The notes under the pieces were generated by a model. The model had not been told where the DNA came from. It saw only the letters and a list, made by a program, of their open reading frames with translations, and made no database searches. The translations under genes and the position numbers were made by a program. A stretch of 64,000 bases of DNA from Nocardioides rubriscoriae (GTDB lineage: Bacteria > Actinomycetota > Actinomycetes > Propionibacteriales > Nocardioidaceae), in contig NZ_VIYJ01000012.1 of assembly GCF_008087085.1 (NCBI RefSeq), forward strand, positions 62,001 to 126,000, written 5' to 3'. Below are positions 7,515 through 16,048 of this stretch, piece by piece (within the stretch, counting starts at the first letter, position 1; each line of letters starts with the position of its first letter).

Positions 7515-9011
7515 ATGTCGAGCGGGGACGGACGTTTCTCCTGCGTGGGCCTGGGTCCTGGCGACCCCGAGCTGATCACGCTCAAGGCCGCGCGGCTGAT
7601 CGGCGCCGCCGACGTGGTGGCGTTCCACGCCGGGGTGCGCAAGCAGTCGCACGCCCGCCGGATCGCCGGCGACCTGGTGCCGGCCGACGCGATCGAGGTC
7701 GAGCTGCGCTACCCGGTCACGACCGGCACCACCGACCACCCGGGCGGCTACGCCGGCGCGATGGCCGACTTCTACGAGGCCTCGGCGGCCACGCTCGCCG
7801 CCCACCTCGAGACCGGGCGCCACGTGGTGCTGCTGGCCGAGGGCGACCCGTTGTTCTACGGCTCGGCCATGTACATGCACGACCGGCTCGCCGAGCGCTT
7901 CGAGACCGAGGTCGTCCCGGGCGTGCCGGCCTTCTGCGCCGCGACCGCCGCGGCCGCCCTGCCCCTGGTGCGCCAGACCGACGTGCTCACGGTCCTGCCC
8001 GGCACGCTGCCCGAGGCCGAGCTCGCCCGTCGACTCGCCGACACCGACGGCGCGGTGATCATGAAGCTCGGCCGCACCTTCCCCGCCGTACGACGGGCGC
8101 TGGCGGCGGCCGGTCGCCTCGACGATGCGGTCTACGTCGAGCGTGCGTCGCAGGACGAGGAGCGGCGGCTGCCGGTGGCCGAGGTCGATCCCGCGTCGGT
8201 GCCGTACTTCTCGCTCGTCGTGGTGCCCGGTGACTCGCGCCGGTCGGTGGTCACGGCGGCGCCCGTGGTCGAGCACGCCGCCGAGCTCCTCGTCGTGGGC
8301 CTCGGACCCGGCCCCGACCGCTGGCTCACCCCGGAGGTGAGCAGTGCTCTCGCCGCGGTCGACCACGTGGTCGGCTACGCGCCGTACGTCAACCGGGTGC
8401 CGCAGCGCACAGGCCTGACGCGGCACGCGTCGGGCAACACCGTCGAGGTCGACCGGGCGCGCCACGCCCTCAGGCTGGCCGCGGCGGGTGAGCGGGTGGC
8501 GGTCGTCTCGGGCGGCGACGCCGGGGTCTTCGGGATGGCGGCGGCGGTCTTCGAGGTCGCCGACGAGTTCCCGTCAGTGTCGGTGCGGGTGCTGCCGGGG
8601 GTGAGCGCGGTGCAGGCCGTGGCGGCCCGGGCGGGCGCCCCGATCGGGGGTGACTTCGCCGTCGTCAGCCTCTCCGACCGGCTCAAGCCGTGGTCGGTGA
8701 TCGAGCAGCGGCTGCGGGCGATCGCTCGGGCCGACCTGGTGCTGGCGATCTACAACCCCGCCTCACGCAGCCGCACCGAGCAGGTCGTCGAGGCCCAGAA
8801 GCTGTTGCTCGAGGAGCTGCCGGCCGACCGCCCGGTCGTCGTCGGGCGCGACGTCGGCCGCGCCGAGGAATCGTTGAGCGTCACCACGCTCGCCGAGCTC
8901 GACGCCGCCTCGATCGACATGAAGTGCCTGCTGATCGTCGGGTCGTCGGGCACGACCGTGAGCGCCGGCGGTGCGGTGTGGACGAGCCGGTCGGTCGGCA
9001 GCCGGGCGTGA
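7515..9011 (+). CDS. cobIJ: CobIJ fusion: precorrin-2 C20- and precorrin-3B C17-methyltransferase
   Basis: A 498-residue fusion of two tetrapyrrole methyltransferase domains. Residues about 5-245 are CobI (GLGPGDPELITLKAARLI; AEGDPLFYGSAMYMHDRL). Residues about 258-495 are CobJ (VGLGPGPDRWLTPE; VVGYAPYVNRV; SGGDAGVFGMAAAV; IYNPASRSR). It uses SAM to methylate C20 of precorrin-2 and then C17 with ring contraction. CobI-CobJ fusions are well known in actinobacteria. ATG at 7515 is preceded by GAGGAG; a GTG at 7506 overlapping the cobH stop is also possible. Confidence 0.94.
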   Translation: MSSGDGRFSCVGLGPGDPELITLKAARLIGAADVVAFHAGVRKQSHARRIAGDLVPADAIEVELRYPVTTGTTDHPGGYAGAMADFYEASAATLAAHLETGRHVVLLAEGDPLFYGSAMYMHDRLAERFETEVVPGVPAFCAATAAAALPLVRQTDVLTVLPGTLPEAELARRLADTDGAVIMKLGRTFPAVRRALAAAGRLDDAVYVERASQDEERRLPVAEVDPASVPYFSLVVVPGDSRRSVVTAAPVVEHAAELLVVGLGPGPDRWLTPEVSSALAAVDHVVGYAPYVNRVPQRTGLTRHASGNTVEVDRARHALRLAAAGERVAVVSGGDAGVFGMAAAVFEVADEFPSVSVRVLPGVSAVQAVAARAGAPIGGDFAVVSLSDRLKPWSVIEQRLRAIARADLVLAIYNPASRSRTEQVVEAQKLLLEELPADRPVVVGRDVGRAEESLSVTTLAELDAASIDMKCLLIVGSSGTTVSAGGAVWTSRSVGSRA

Positions 9012-9025
9012 GGCACGATGGACGC

Positions 9026-9586
9026 GTGATCGATCCTGCGCAGCAGCTGCAGTCCTTGGTCGAGCGGGAGCGGGCGGGTGAGTCGCTGGAGCTGACGTTC
9101 TTCTGGACCCACGAGTCCGACGACCACACCACCGTCGGGCGCGAGTGCTTCTCGCAGTGGTGGGTCGCGCCGTTCGACGTCGACGGGCGGACCTACCTCA
9201 CTGCCGAGCACTGGATGATGGCCGAGAAGGCGCGCGTCTTCGGGGACCGCGAGTCGGAGTCGGCCGTCCTCGGCGTCGCGAGCCCGGCCGAGGCGAAGGC
9301 CTTGGGCCGCGGCGTCCGTGGCTTCGACAGCGCTGTATGGGCCGAGCACCGCTTCGACGTCGTGGTGCGGGGCAACGCCGCCAAGTTCGCTCAGCACCCG
9401 GCGCTGGGCCGGGTGCTGGACGGCACCGGCGACAGCACCCTGGTGGAGGCGAGTCCCGACGACCTGATCTGGGGCATCGGGTTCGCCGAGGACGACCCCG
9501 CCGCCGCGTCCCCGCGCGCCTGGCGCGGGCTCAACCTGCTCGGGTTCGCGCTCGTGCAGGCGCGGGCGGTGCTGCGGGGGCGGTGA
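9026..9586 (+). CDS. NADAR (YbiA-like) family protein
   Basis: A 186-residue NADAR/YbiA protein. The family signature is clear: FFWTHESDD, SQWWVAPF, TAEHWMMAEKARVFGD, NAAKFAQHPAL, LVEASPDDLIWGIG and WRGLNLLGFALVQAR. YbiA-type NADAR enzymes are N-glycosidases acting on early riboflavin-pathway intermediates, and other members act on ADP-ribose adducts. It begins only 14 nt after cobIJ, so it may be the last gene of the riboswitch-controlled operon. GTG start at 9026. Confidence 0.9.
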   Translation: MIDPAQQLQSLVERERAGESLELTFFWTHESDDHTTVGRECFSQWWVAPFDVDGRTYLTAEHWMMAEKARVFGDRESESAVLGVASPAEAKALGRGVRGFDSAVWAEHRFDVVVRGNAAKFAQHPALGRVLDGTGDSTLVEASPDDLIWGIGFAEDDPAAASPRAWRGLNLLGFALVQARAVLRGR

Positions 9587-9736
9587 CGCGTCGGCACCCG
9601 GGCTGCGGCACCACCGGGTGGAGCGCGCTGGGCTGTCACCGTGCCTGGCAGATCGCGGCGATCAAGGTGCGAGGACGGCCACGGCCGAACCTCGAGACCT
9701 GGTGCAGGAGGTCGAGACCCCGCCCTGCGCCTGAGT

Positions 9737-9780
9737 GGTCTCGAGGCTCGGGCCGAGCAGCCCTCGCACCTCGACCGGCG
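9737..9780. repeat. palindromic intergenic repeat copy 1
   Basis: About 44 bp running from ggtctcgaggctcg to cctcgcacctcgaccggcg, imperfectly palindromic. It belongs to the family also seen at 25415, 32386, 32479, 53691, 60988 and 63964. It lies inside the 512-bp gap between the NADAR gene and the AlkB-like gene, just upstream of an HNH relic. The rest of the gap (9587-9736 and 10011-10098) shows nothing recognisable. Confidence 0.7.
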
Positions 9781-9863
9781 TGGTGGACCGACCGCCCGAC
9801 TCTCGGCATGTCGAGGCGTATCGCCTCGCAGTCTTGCTGCTGACCACAGCGCGCTTCTCGTGC

Positions 9864-10010
9864 GCAAACAACCTGGCGATGCTCTGCCGACGCCATCACC
9901 GCGCCAGGACCCGCGGCGGGGGGTCCTACCGCACGCTGGACCCCGGCCTTGACGAGTGAACCAGCCCCACCGGCCTGATCCACATCGTCGACCGCCGCCG
10001 GCAACCCTGA
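9864..10010 (+). pseudogene. HNH endonuclease (DUF222-type) C-terminal relic
   Basis: Conceptual translation gives NNLAMLCRRHHRARTRGGGS, then YRTLDPGLDE, then a TGA stop (9957-9959), then TSPTGLIHIVDRRRQP and a second stop. This is the C-terminal HNH block (NLxxLCRRHHRxKT...W-TSPTG) of the DUF222 HNH endonucleases abundant in Nocardioides and mycobacteria. The internal TGA stands where the family has Trp (TGG). The N-terminal several hundred residues are missing and replaced by a repeat element. A decayed fragment. Confidence 0.7.
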
Positions 10011-10098
10011 CCACCCCACACCCCACGCCCTCAGCCAGGACGCGGGGTCATCGGCACGCCCCGGGTCCGGCGCAGCACCCCCTCGTAGGCTCGACGCG

Positions 10099-10719
10099 AT
10101 GACGGTGCAACCGAGCCTGTTCGACGACGGCGGTCTGGGCGTCGACACGACGTTCGCGACGGCCCGGCGCACGCCGCTGGACGAGCACTCGTGGGTCGAG
10201 CACGTCCCGGGGTGGCTGAGCGGGTCCCTCGAGCTGTTCGAGCACCTCCTCGGCCTCACGGGGTGGGAGCAGCGCGAGCGGTGGATGCCGCAGGGCAGGG
10301 TCGCGGAGCCGCGGCTCACCACCGACGTCGCCGACCTCGCGGCCGCGCCGCACCCCGTGCTGGCCACCGCCGCCCAGGCGCTGTCCACGCACTACGGCGT
10401 CGACTACGACGGTCTGTGGATGAACCTCTACCGCGACCACCGCGACAGCACCGGCTGGCACGGCGACGCCGCTTCCTGCCGGCGCCCCGACTGCACGGTG
10501 CCGGTGCTGTCGCTGGGCGCCGCCCGCCGGTTCCTCGTGCGGCCGGTCGACGGCGGACCCAGCACCGTCCTGTCCCCCGTCTCGGGCGACCTGGTCGTGA
10601 TGGGCGGGCGGTGCCAGACCGACTGGCGGCACTCGGTGCCCAAGCAGACCGTCGCGACCGGCCCACGCATCAGCGTCAACTTCCGCGCGAGCAGCCAGGC
10701 GCGGCCCGACCCACGATGA
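10099..10719 (+). CDS. AlkB-like 2-oxoglutarate/Fe(II) dioxygenase
   Basis: A 206-residue AlkB-family protein (bacterial ALKBH2/3-like). The iron ligands H-x-D...H are visible as GWHGDAA (about residues 119-125) and DWRHSVPK (about 177-184). The 2-oxoglutarate-binding Arg region follows (RISVNFR), with the substrate-lid LWMNLYRDHRDSTGWH ahead. These enzymes oxidatively remove alkyl groups from nucleic-acid bases. It lies alone, tail-to-tail with cobM (4 bp apart), and is probably unrelated to B12 synthesis. Confidence 0.88.
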   Translation: MTVQPSLFDDGGLGVDTTFATARRTPLDEHSWVEHVPGWLSGSLELFEHLLGLTGWEQRERWMPQGRVAEPRLTTDVADLAAAPHPVLATAAQALSTHYGVDYDGLWMNLYRDHRDSTGWHGDAASCRRPDCTVPVLSLGAARRFLVRPVDGGPSTVLSPVSGDLVVMGGRCQTDWRHSVPKQTVATGPRISVNFRASSQARPDPR

Positions 10720-10723
10720 GCAG

Positions 10724-11464
10724 TCAGTCGCGCGCTCGGTCGGCCGAGTAGAGGTAGGACTCCCCGCCGTCACGGGCCAGCGCCCGCCCCACCAGGATCA
10801 CCGCGGCCTGCCGCAGCCCGGCGGCCTCGACCTGGTCGGCGATGTCGGCGACGGTGCCGTGCAGGACGACCTGCTCGGGCTGGCTGGCTCGGTAGACGAC
10901 GACCACCGGGCAGTCCTCGCCGTACGACGCCACCACCTCGGCCATCACCTCGCGCACCCGCGTGATCGCGAGGTGCACCGCGAGGGTCGCGCGGGTGGCG
11001 GCGAACGCCGCCAGCGACTCGGTGTCGGGCATGGCCGTGGAGCGGGCCTGGGCGCGGGTGATGACGACCGACTGGGCGACCAGCGGCACCGTGAGCTCGC
11101 GGCCCACGACGGCGGCGGCCGCGGCGTACGACGCGACCCCGGGGGTCACGTCCCAGGGCACGCCTGCGACGTCGAGGCGGCGGGTCTGCTCGGCCACGGC
11201 GCTGTAGACCGACGGGTCGCCGGACGCGAGCCGTACGACGTCGAGGCCCTCCGCGTGCGCCTCGACCATGGTTGCGACCATCGCGTCGAGGTCGAGCGCC
11301 TGCGTGTCGACCAGGCGGGCGTCGGGGCGGCAGTGCGAGAGCACCTCGGCGTCGAGGTAGGTGCCGGGGTAGAGCACGACGTCGGCGGCCGCGAGCATCG
11401 CGGCGGCGCGCAGCGTGAGCAGGTCGGCCGCGCCGGGTCCGGCGCCGACGAAGTGGACGGTCAT
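10724..11464 (-). CDS. cobM: precorrin-4 C11-methyltransferase
   Basis: A 246-residue CobM that methylates C11 of precorrin-4. Tetrapyrrole-methylase motifs are FVGAGPGAADLLTLRA (N-terminus), LYPGTYLDAEVL, RLASGDPSVYSAVAEQ, and DVTPGVASYAAAAAV. ATG at 11464 overlaps the cobL stop by 4 bp (ATGA), so the two are translationally coupled. No riboswitch is visible before this cobL-cobM unit. Confidence 0.95.
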   Translation of the reverse strand: MTVHFVGAGPGAADLLTLRAAAMLAAADVVLYPGTYLDAEVLSHCRPDARLVDTQALDLDAMVATMVEAHAEGLDVVRLASGDPSVYSAVAEQTRRLDVAGVPWDVTPGVASYAAAAAVVGRELTVPLVAQSVVITRAQARSTAMPDTESLAAFAATRATLAVHLAITRVREVMAEVVASYGEDCPVVVVYRASQPEQVVLHGTVADIADQVEAAGLRQAAVILVGRALARDGGESYLYSADRARD

Positions 11465-12675
11465 CGGTCCTCCACGGGTGCGGTCCAGCTCCACTGGGTG
11501 ACGGTGCGGGCGGGGCTCCACCCGGTGAACGAGCCGATCGGGGCCGCGGTCTCGACGGCGATGCGGGTGAGCTCACCGCCGTGGTCGGCGTACTGCGCGC
11601 CCAGCACCAGCTCGGTCTCGAGGGTGACGCCGTGCACGACCAGCCTCCCGCCCGGCCGCAGCGACGCTCGGCACCGGTCGAGCAGGCCGGGGGCGGTCGC
11701 CCCGCCGCCGACGAAGACCGCGTGCGCGGGCCCCAGTCGCGGGAGCACCTGGTCGAGGTCGCCGCACTCCACCCGCAGCCCCGGTACGCCGAGCCGGCCG
11801 GCGTTGCGCGCGATGCGCTCGGCCCTCGCCGGGTCGCGCTCGACGGCGACGGTCGCGCAGGTCGGGTGGGCGCGCATCCACTCGATGCCGACGGAGCCGG
11901 CGCCGGCACCGAGGTCGAGCAGGACCTGGCCGGGTTGCGGGGCCAGGCGGGCCAGGGCGCAGGCGCGCAGGTCGCGCTTGGTGAGCTGGCCGTCGTGCTC
12001 GAAGGCCTCGTCGGGCAGCCCGGCGACCCACGAGCCGACGACCGGTCCGCGGCAGTCCAGGGCCACGACGTTGAGCCGCGGCGACACCGCCGACCAGGTC
12101 GCGGCGACCCCCTCGGTGCGCGACTCGTCGTCGGCACCCAGGTCGCCCAGGACCGTCATCCGGGTCGCGCCGTAGCCCGCGTCGACCAGCAGGCCCGCGA
12201 GCGTCGCGGGCGTCGTCTCGTCCGACGACAGCACCAGCACCCGGTGGTCGGGGGCGAGGTGGCGCAGCACCGCCTCGACCCGGCGACCCACGACGGTGAC
12301 GACCTCGCTGCTCTCGGCGTCCCACACCATCCGGGCCCGCGCCAGCGACACCGACGACACCGCGGGCAGCACCTCGACCCGGTCGGCGCCGACGACACGC
12401 GCCAACGACGTGGCGATGCCGGAGACCAGCGGGTCGCCGGAGGCGAGCACGACCACGGGCCGGTCGGCGTGGTCGGCGAGCAGGTCGTAGGTCAACGGGC
12501 TCGGCCACGTACGCCGCTGCTGGCCCGCGACGTCGGGCAGCAGGCCCAGCTGGCGCGACGACCCGACGACGACCTCGGCGGCCGAGACCCGCGACCGCGA
12601 CTGCGGCGACAGGCCGGCCCAGCCGTCGGCGCCGAGGCCGACGACGGTGACGTGCGAGGGCAGCGGGTCGGGCAC
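11461..12675 (-). CDS. cobL: precorrin-6Y C5,15-methyltransferase (decarboxylating)
   Basis: A 404-residue CbiE-CbiT fusion. The N-terminal CbiE-like methylase is about residues 5-200 (VVGLGADGWAGL; VLASGDPLVSGIATSLARVV; VLPAVSSVSLARAR). The C-terminal CbiT-like class I methyltransferase is about 215-404 (LLDLGAGAGSVGIEWMRA). It methylates C5 and C15 and decarboxylates the C12 acetate to give precorrin-8X. Its GTG (12675) is divergent from the kinase-like gene starting at 12709, leaving a 33-bp shared region. Confidence 0.94.
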   Translation of the reverse strand: MPDPLPSHVTVVGLGADGWAGLSPQSRSRVSAAEVVVGSSRQLGLLPDVAGQQRRTWPSPLTYDLLADHADRPVVVLASGDPLVSGIATSLARVVGADRVEVLPAVSSVSLARARMVWDAESSEVVTVVGRRVEAVLRHLAPDHRVLVLSSDETTPATLAGLLVDAGYGATRMTVLGDLGADDESRTEGVAATWSAVSPRLNVVALDCRGPVVGSWVAGLPDEAFEHDGQLTKRDLRACALARLAPQPGQVLLDLGAGAGSVGIEWMRAHPTCATVAVERDPARAERIARNAGRLGVPGLRVECGDLDQVLPRLGPAHAVFVGGGATAPGLLDRCRASLRPGGRLVVHGVTLETELVLGAQYADHGGELTRIAVETAAPIGSFTGWSPARTVTQWSWTAPVEDR

Positions 12676-12708
12676 GGGCCGAGACGCTACCGGGCTAGTG
12701 TCTGCGCC

Positions 12709-13275
12709 GTGCTCGGTGCCTCGGACCCGCTGCCCCACCGCCCACGCCGGATCGTCGTCGCCGGCGTCAGCGGCACCGGCAAGACGACGCTGGCCGCGCG
12801 GATCGGCGAGGTGCTCGGGATCGAGCACGTCGAGATCGACGCGCTCTTCCACGGCGAGGACTGGGAGCCGCGCCCGACCTTCGCCGCCGAGGTCGACGCG
12901 TTCACCGCGCGGGAGGCGTGGGTGACCGAGTGGCAGTACTCCTCGGCCCGCCCGTTGCTGGCCGCCCGCGCCGACCTGATGGTGTGGCTCGACCTGCCCT
13001 TCCGCGTGACGCTGTGGCGGCTCACCGGCCGCACGCTGCGCCGGCGCTTCAGCCGTCAGACCCTGTGGAACGGCAACCGGGAGGCGCCACTCCACACGTT
13101 CCTCACCGACCGCGGCCACGTCGTGCGGTGGGCGATCGCGACTCGGCACCGCCTGCGCACGGCGGTGCCCGACGCGGCGACGGCCCACCCCGGACTGGTC
13201 GTCGTGCGCCTCCACACCCAGCGAGAAGTGGACCACTGGACGGCCCGCCTGCGCGACGCGCAGCCGGGTCGCTAG
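12709..13275 (+). CDS. small P-loop NTPase, adenylate-kinase-related
   Basis: A 188-residue P-loop protein. Walker A is GVSGTGKTTLA (about residues 19-29), then EIDALFHGEDW, a lid-like RRRFSRQTLWNGNRE segment and a C-terminal VVRLHTQREVDHW. This pattern is typical of the 'adenylate kinase and related kinases'/topology-modulation-like proteins of unknown substrate. It lies between cobL and the second cobalamin riboswitch. Nothing in it points to a defined B12 step; the substrate is unknown. Confidence 0.78.
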   Translation: MLGASDPLPHRPRRIVVAGVSGTGKTTLAARIGEVLGIEHVEIDALFHGEDWEPRPTFAAEVDAFTAREAWVTEWQYSSARPLLAARADLMVWLDLPFRVTLWRLTGRTLRRRFSRQTLWNGNREAPLHTFLTDRGHVVRWAIATRHRLRTAVPDAATAHPGLVVVRLHTQREVDHWTARLRDAQPGR

Positions 13276-13290
13276 CCTGACCGCACAGCC

Positions 13291-13426
13291 CCGAGGTGCC
13301 CCGACGTCGTACGACCCTGTGCGACCGACGGGAGAATCTGGGAAGCCGGTGAGAGTCCGGCACAGGCCCGCTGCGGTGACCTGGACCCGACGACGGTGAT
13401 CCAGGAAGTCCGAAGACCGGCCTCGA
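13291..13426 (+). promoter_or_regulatory. cobalamin riboswitch upstream of the chelatase/bluB operon
   Basis: Aptamer core GGGAAGCCGGTGAGAGTCC (13340-13358), GGCCCGCTGCGGTGACC, and AGTCCGAAGACCGGC (13407-13421). The closing helix pairs 13292-13297 (cgaggt) with 13420-13425 (gcctcg). The start codon of the downstream gene is about 36 nt after the aptamer, a distance suitable for control of ribosome access. Confidence 0.92.
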
Positions 13427-13461
13427 GGCTTCTGTCCATGGCGAGCGAGCGGGAGCCTCCG

Positions 13462-15429
13462 ATGCCACAGCACCACCTGCCCTACCCCTTCTCCGCCGTC
13501 GTCGACGCGGGTGACATGTCGCTGGCGCTCGTGCTGACGACGATCTCGCCCGAGATCGGCGGCGTCCTCGTGCGCGGCGAGAAAGGCACGGCCAAGTCGA
13601 CGATCGTGCGCGCGCTGGCCGCCGTGCTGCCGCCGATCGACGTCGTCGCCGGCGACCGCTTCTCGTGTGCCCCGGGCGGCAGCTCGCCCGACGGGTCGTA
13701 CGCCGCCGACGCACCGGTGGAGACCCGCCCGGTGCGCCTGGTCGAGCTGCCCGTGGGCGCCACCGAGGACCGCGTGCTCGGCTCGCTGCACCTCGAGCGC
13801 GCGCTGTCCGAGGGCAAGGCCGAGTACGAGCCCGGCCTGCTGGCCAAGGCCCACCGCGGCCTGCTCTACGTCGACGAGGTCAACCTGCTGCACGACCACC
13901 TCGTCGACCTCCTGCTCGACGCCGCGGCCATGGGTCGCTCGACCGTCGAGCGCGACGGGGTGTCGGTCTCCCACGACGCGCGCTTCGTCCTCGTGGGCAC
14001 GATGAACCCCGAGGAGGGTGAGCTGCGCCCGCAGCTGCTCGACCGCTTCGGGCTCACCGTCGAGGTCGCCGCGCCGCGCGACCCCGCGCTGCGGGTCGAG
14101 GTGGTGCGCCGCCGGATGGCCCACGACGCCGACCCGGTCGCCTTCGCCGCGGCGTACGACGAGAGCGAGCGAGCGGTGACGGCGCGGATCCGGGCCGCCC
14201 AGGCCCGGATCGGATCGGTCGTGCTGGGTGACGACATGCTCCTGCGCATCGCCGAGCTGTGCGCGGCCTTCGACGTCGACGGCATGCGCGCCGACATCGT
14301 CACCGCCCGCACCGCCGTGGCCCATGCCGCCTGGCACGAGCGCGACGAGGTGACGCTCGAGGACGTGCGCGCCGCCGCACGGCTCTCGTTGCCGCACCGG
14401 CGCCGACGAAACCCGTTCGACGCGCCCGGGCTCGACGAGGACCTGCTCGACGAGGTGCTGGGCGACGACGAGCCCGAGCCGGACCCGGAGCCCGACCCGG
14501 GCGGCGGTCCGGACGGTGGCGGTGGGGAGGACTCGTCGGTCGACGGTCCCGAGACAGGCGCCGACGCACCTTCCTCGACCGACGTGGGGGACGGTGCTCC
14601 CCACGCCGAGGGTGCCGACCAGCAGACCACCACCGCGGCGGGCACGCCCTACCGCGCCCGGCTGTTCACCGTGCACGGCACCGGTGCCGGCGAGGCCGGC
14701 AAGCGCAGCCGCGCGGTCACCGACGCCGGTCGCCGGGTGGGGTCGACCACCGGCACGCGCGGCCCGATCCACCTGCTCGAGACGCTGCGGGCCGCGGCCC
14801 CGCACCAAGCGGCCCGTGGTCGCGGCACCGGCCCGGTGGTCTTCCGCGGCAGCGACCTGCGGGTCGCGACCCGGGAGGGCCGCGAGTCCAACCTGGTGCT
14901 GTTCTGCGTCGACGCGTCGGGCTCGATGGCCGCGCGCCGAAGGATGGAGCAGGTCAAGACGGCCATCCTGAGCCTGCTGCTCGACGCCTACCAGCGCCGC
15001 GACAAGGTAGGCCTGGTCACCTTCCGCGGCAGCAGCGCCGACCTCGCACTGCCACCGACCCACTCGGTCGACGTCGCCGCGCGCCGGCTCGACGACCTGC
15101 CCGCCGGCGGGCGCACGCCGCTGGCCGAGGGCCTGCTCGAGGCGCACCGCGTGCTGCGGGTGGAGCGCATCCGCGACCCGCGGCGTCGTCCGTTGCTCGT
15201 GGTGGTCACCGACGGGCGGGCCACCAGCGGTGTCGACCCGCTCGGCCGCACGGCGCTGTCCGCCCGCCTGCTCGCGGCCGAGCGCGTCGCCTCGCTCGTC
15301 GTCGACTGCGAGTCCGGAGCCATGCGGCTCGGGCTGGCGGCCCGGCTCGCCGCCGACCTCGGTGCCGAGCACGTGCCGGTCGGCGAGGTGACCGCCGAGG
15401 CGCTGACCTCAGCGGTGCGCGCCGCGTGA
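13462..15429 (+). CDS. ChlI/ChlD-type fused chelatase subunit (cobaltochelatase partner of CobN)
   Basis: A 655-residue AAA+/VWA fusion resembling magnesium-chelatase BchI+BchD. The AAA+ domain, about residues 5-330, has Walker A GEKGTAKST, Walker B LLYVDEVNLLHD and sensor region VGTMNPEEGELRPQLLDRFG. An acidic Asp/Glu/Gly/Pro linker spans about 335-395. The VWA domain, about 475-655, carries the MIDAS motif DASGSM. With CobN as large subunit it would insert Co into hydrogenobyrinate a,c-diamide, replacing separate CobS and CobT. ATG 13462 has GGGAG upstream. It overlaps bluB by 4 bp. Confidence 0.9.
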   Translation: MPQHHLPYPFSAVVDAGDMSLALVLTTISPEIGGVLVRGEKGTAKSTIVRALAAVLPPIDVVAGDRFSCAPGGSSPDGSYAADAPVETRPVRLVELPVGATEDRVLGSLHLERALSEGKAEYEPGLLAKAHRGLLYVDEVNLLHDHLVDLLLDAAAMGRSTVERDGVSVSHDARFVLVGTMNPEEGELRPQLLDRFGLTVEVAAPRDPALRVEVVRRRMAHDADPVAFAAAYDESERAVTARIRAAQARIGSVVLGDDMLLRIAELCAAFDVDGMRADIVTARTAVAHAAWHERDEVTLEDVRAAARLSLPHRRRRNPFDAPGLDEDLLDEVLGDDEPEPDPEPDPGGGPDGGGGEDSSVDGPETGADAPSSTDVGDGAPHAEGADQQTTTAAGTPYRARLFTVHGTGAGEAGKRSRAVTDAGRRVGSTTGTRGPIHLLETLRAAAPHQAARGRGTGPVVFRGSDLRVATREGRESNLVLFCVDASGSMAARRRMEQVKTAILSLLLDAYQRRDKVGLVTFRGSSADLALPPTHSVDVAARRLDDLPAGGRTPLAEGLLEAHRVLRVERIRDPRRRPLLVVVTDGRATSGVDPLGRTALSARLLAAERVASLVVDCESGAMRLGLAARLAADLGAEHVPVGEVTAEALTSAVRAA

Positions 15430-16046
15430 ACGTCTACGAGGCGATCGCGACGCGTCGCGACGTGCGCGCCGAGTTCACCGGGGCGCCGGTCGCCGACGAC
15501 GTGCTCACCCGGGTGCTCGGCGCCGCGCACGCCGCCCCGAGCGTCGGGCACAGCCAGCCCTGGGACTTCGTGCTGGTGCGCGACCGCGCCACCCGCACCC
15601 GCTTCCACGGGCACGTGACCGCCGAGCGCGCGACGTACGCCGCCTCGCTGCCGCCGGAGCGGGCGTCGACCTTCGAGGCGATCCGGGTCGAGGGCGTCCT
15701 CGACGCCACCCTCGGGGTCGTCGTCACCCACGACCCCGACCGGGGTGGCCCGCAGGTGCTGGGCCGGCACACCATCGACGACGCCGGCCTCTACTCGACG
15801 TGCCTGGCGATCCAGAACCTCTGGCTGGCCGCGACCGCCGAGGGACTCGGCGTCGGCTGGGTGTCGTTCTACCGCGAGCCGTTCCTGCGCGACCTGCTCG
15901 GCATCCCCGCAGGGGTGCGCCCGGTCGCCTGGCTCTGCGTCGGGCCGGTCTCACACCTCCACGACCGACCCGACCTCGAGCGACACGGGTGGCGCGAGCG
16001 CCGCCCGCTCGCCGATGCCGTCCACCACGAGAAGTACGGGAGCTGA
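15426..16046 (+). CDS. bluB: 5,6-dimethylbenzimidazole synthase
   Basis: A 206-residue BluB of the nitroreductase fold. BluB destroys FMNH2 with O2 to form the B12 lower ligand dimethylbenzimidazole. Seen are the N-terminal RRDVRAEF motif, the FMN-binding HAAPSVGHSQPWDFV, and GLYSTCLAIQNLWLAATAEGLG followed by GWVSFY. The GTG start overlaps the previous stop (GTGA). Its place in the riboswitch operon, with cobT and cobS elsewhere in the cluster, indicates that the cell makes its own DMB aerobically. Confidence 0.93.
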   Translation: MNVYEAIATRRDVRAEFTGAPVADDVLTRVLGAAHAAPSVGHSQPWDFVLVRDRATRTRFHGHVTAERATYAASLPPERASTFEAIRVEGVLDATLGVVVTHDPDRGGPQVLGRHTIDDAGLYSTCLAIQNLWLAATAEGLGVGWVSFYREPFLRDLLGIPAGVRPVAWLCVGPVSHLHDRPDLERHGWRERRPLADAVHHEKYGS

Positions 16047-16048
16047 CC

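Noticed and set aside
11461..15372. Very long minus-strand open frame (1303 codons) running from cobL through the riboswitch and antisense to the chelatase gene
   Set aside because: Only the part 11461-12675 is CobL; the rest is a high-GC shadow of the plus-strand gene.
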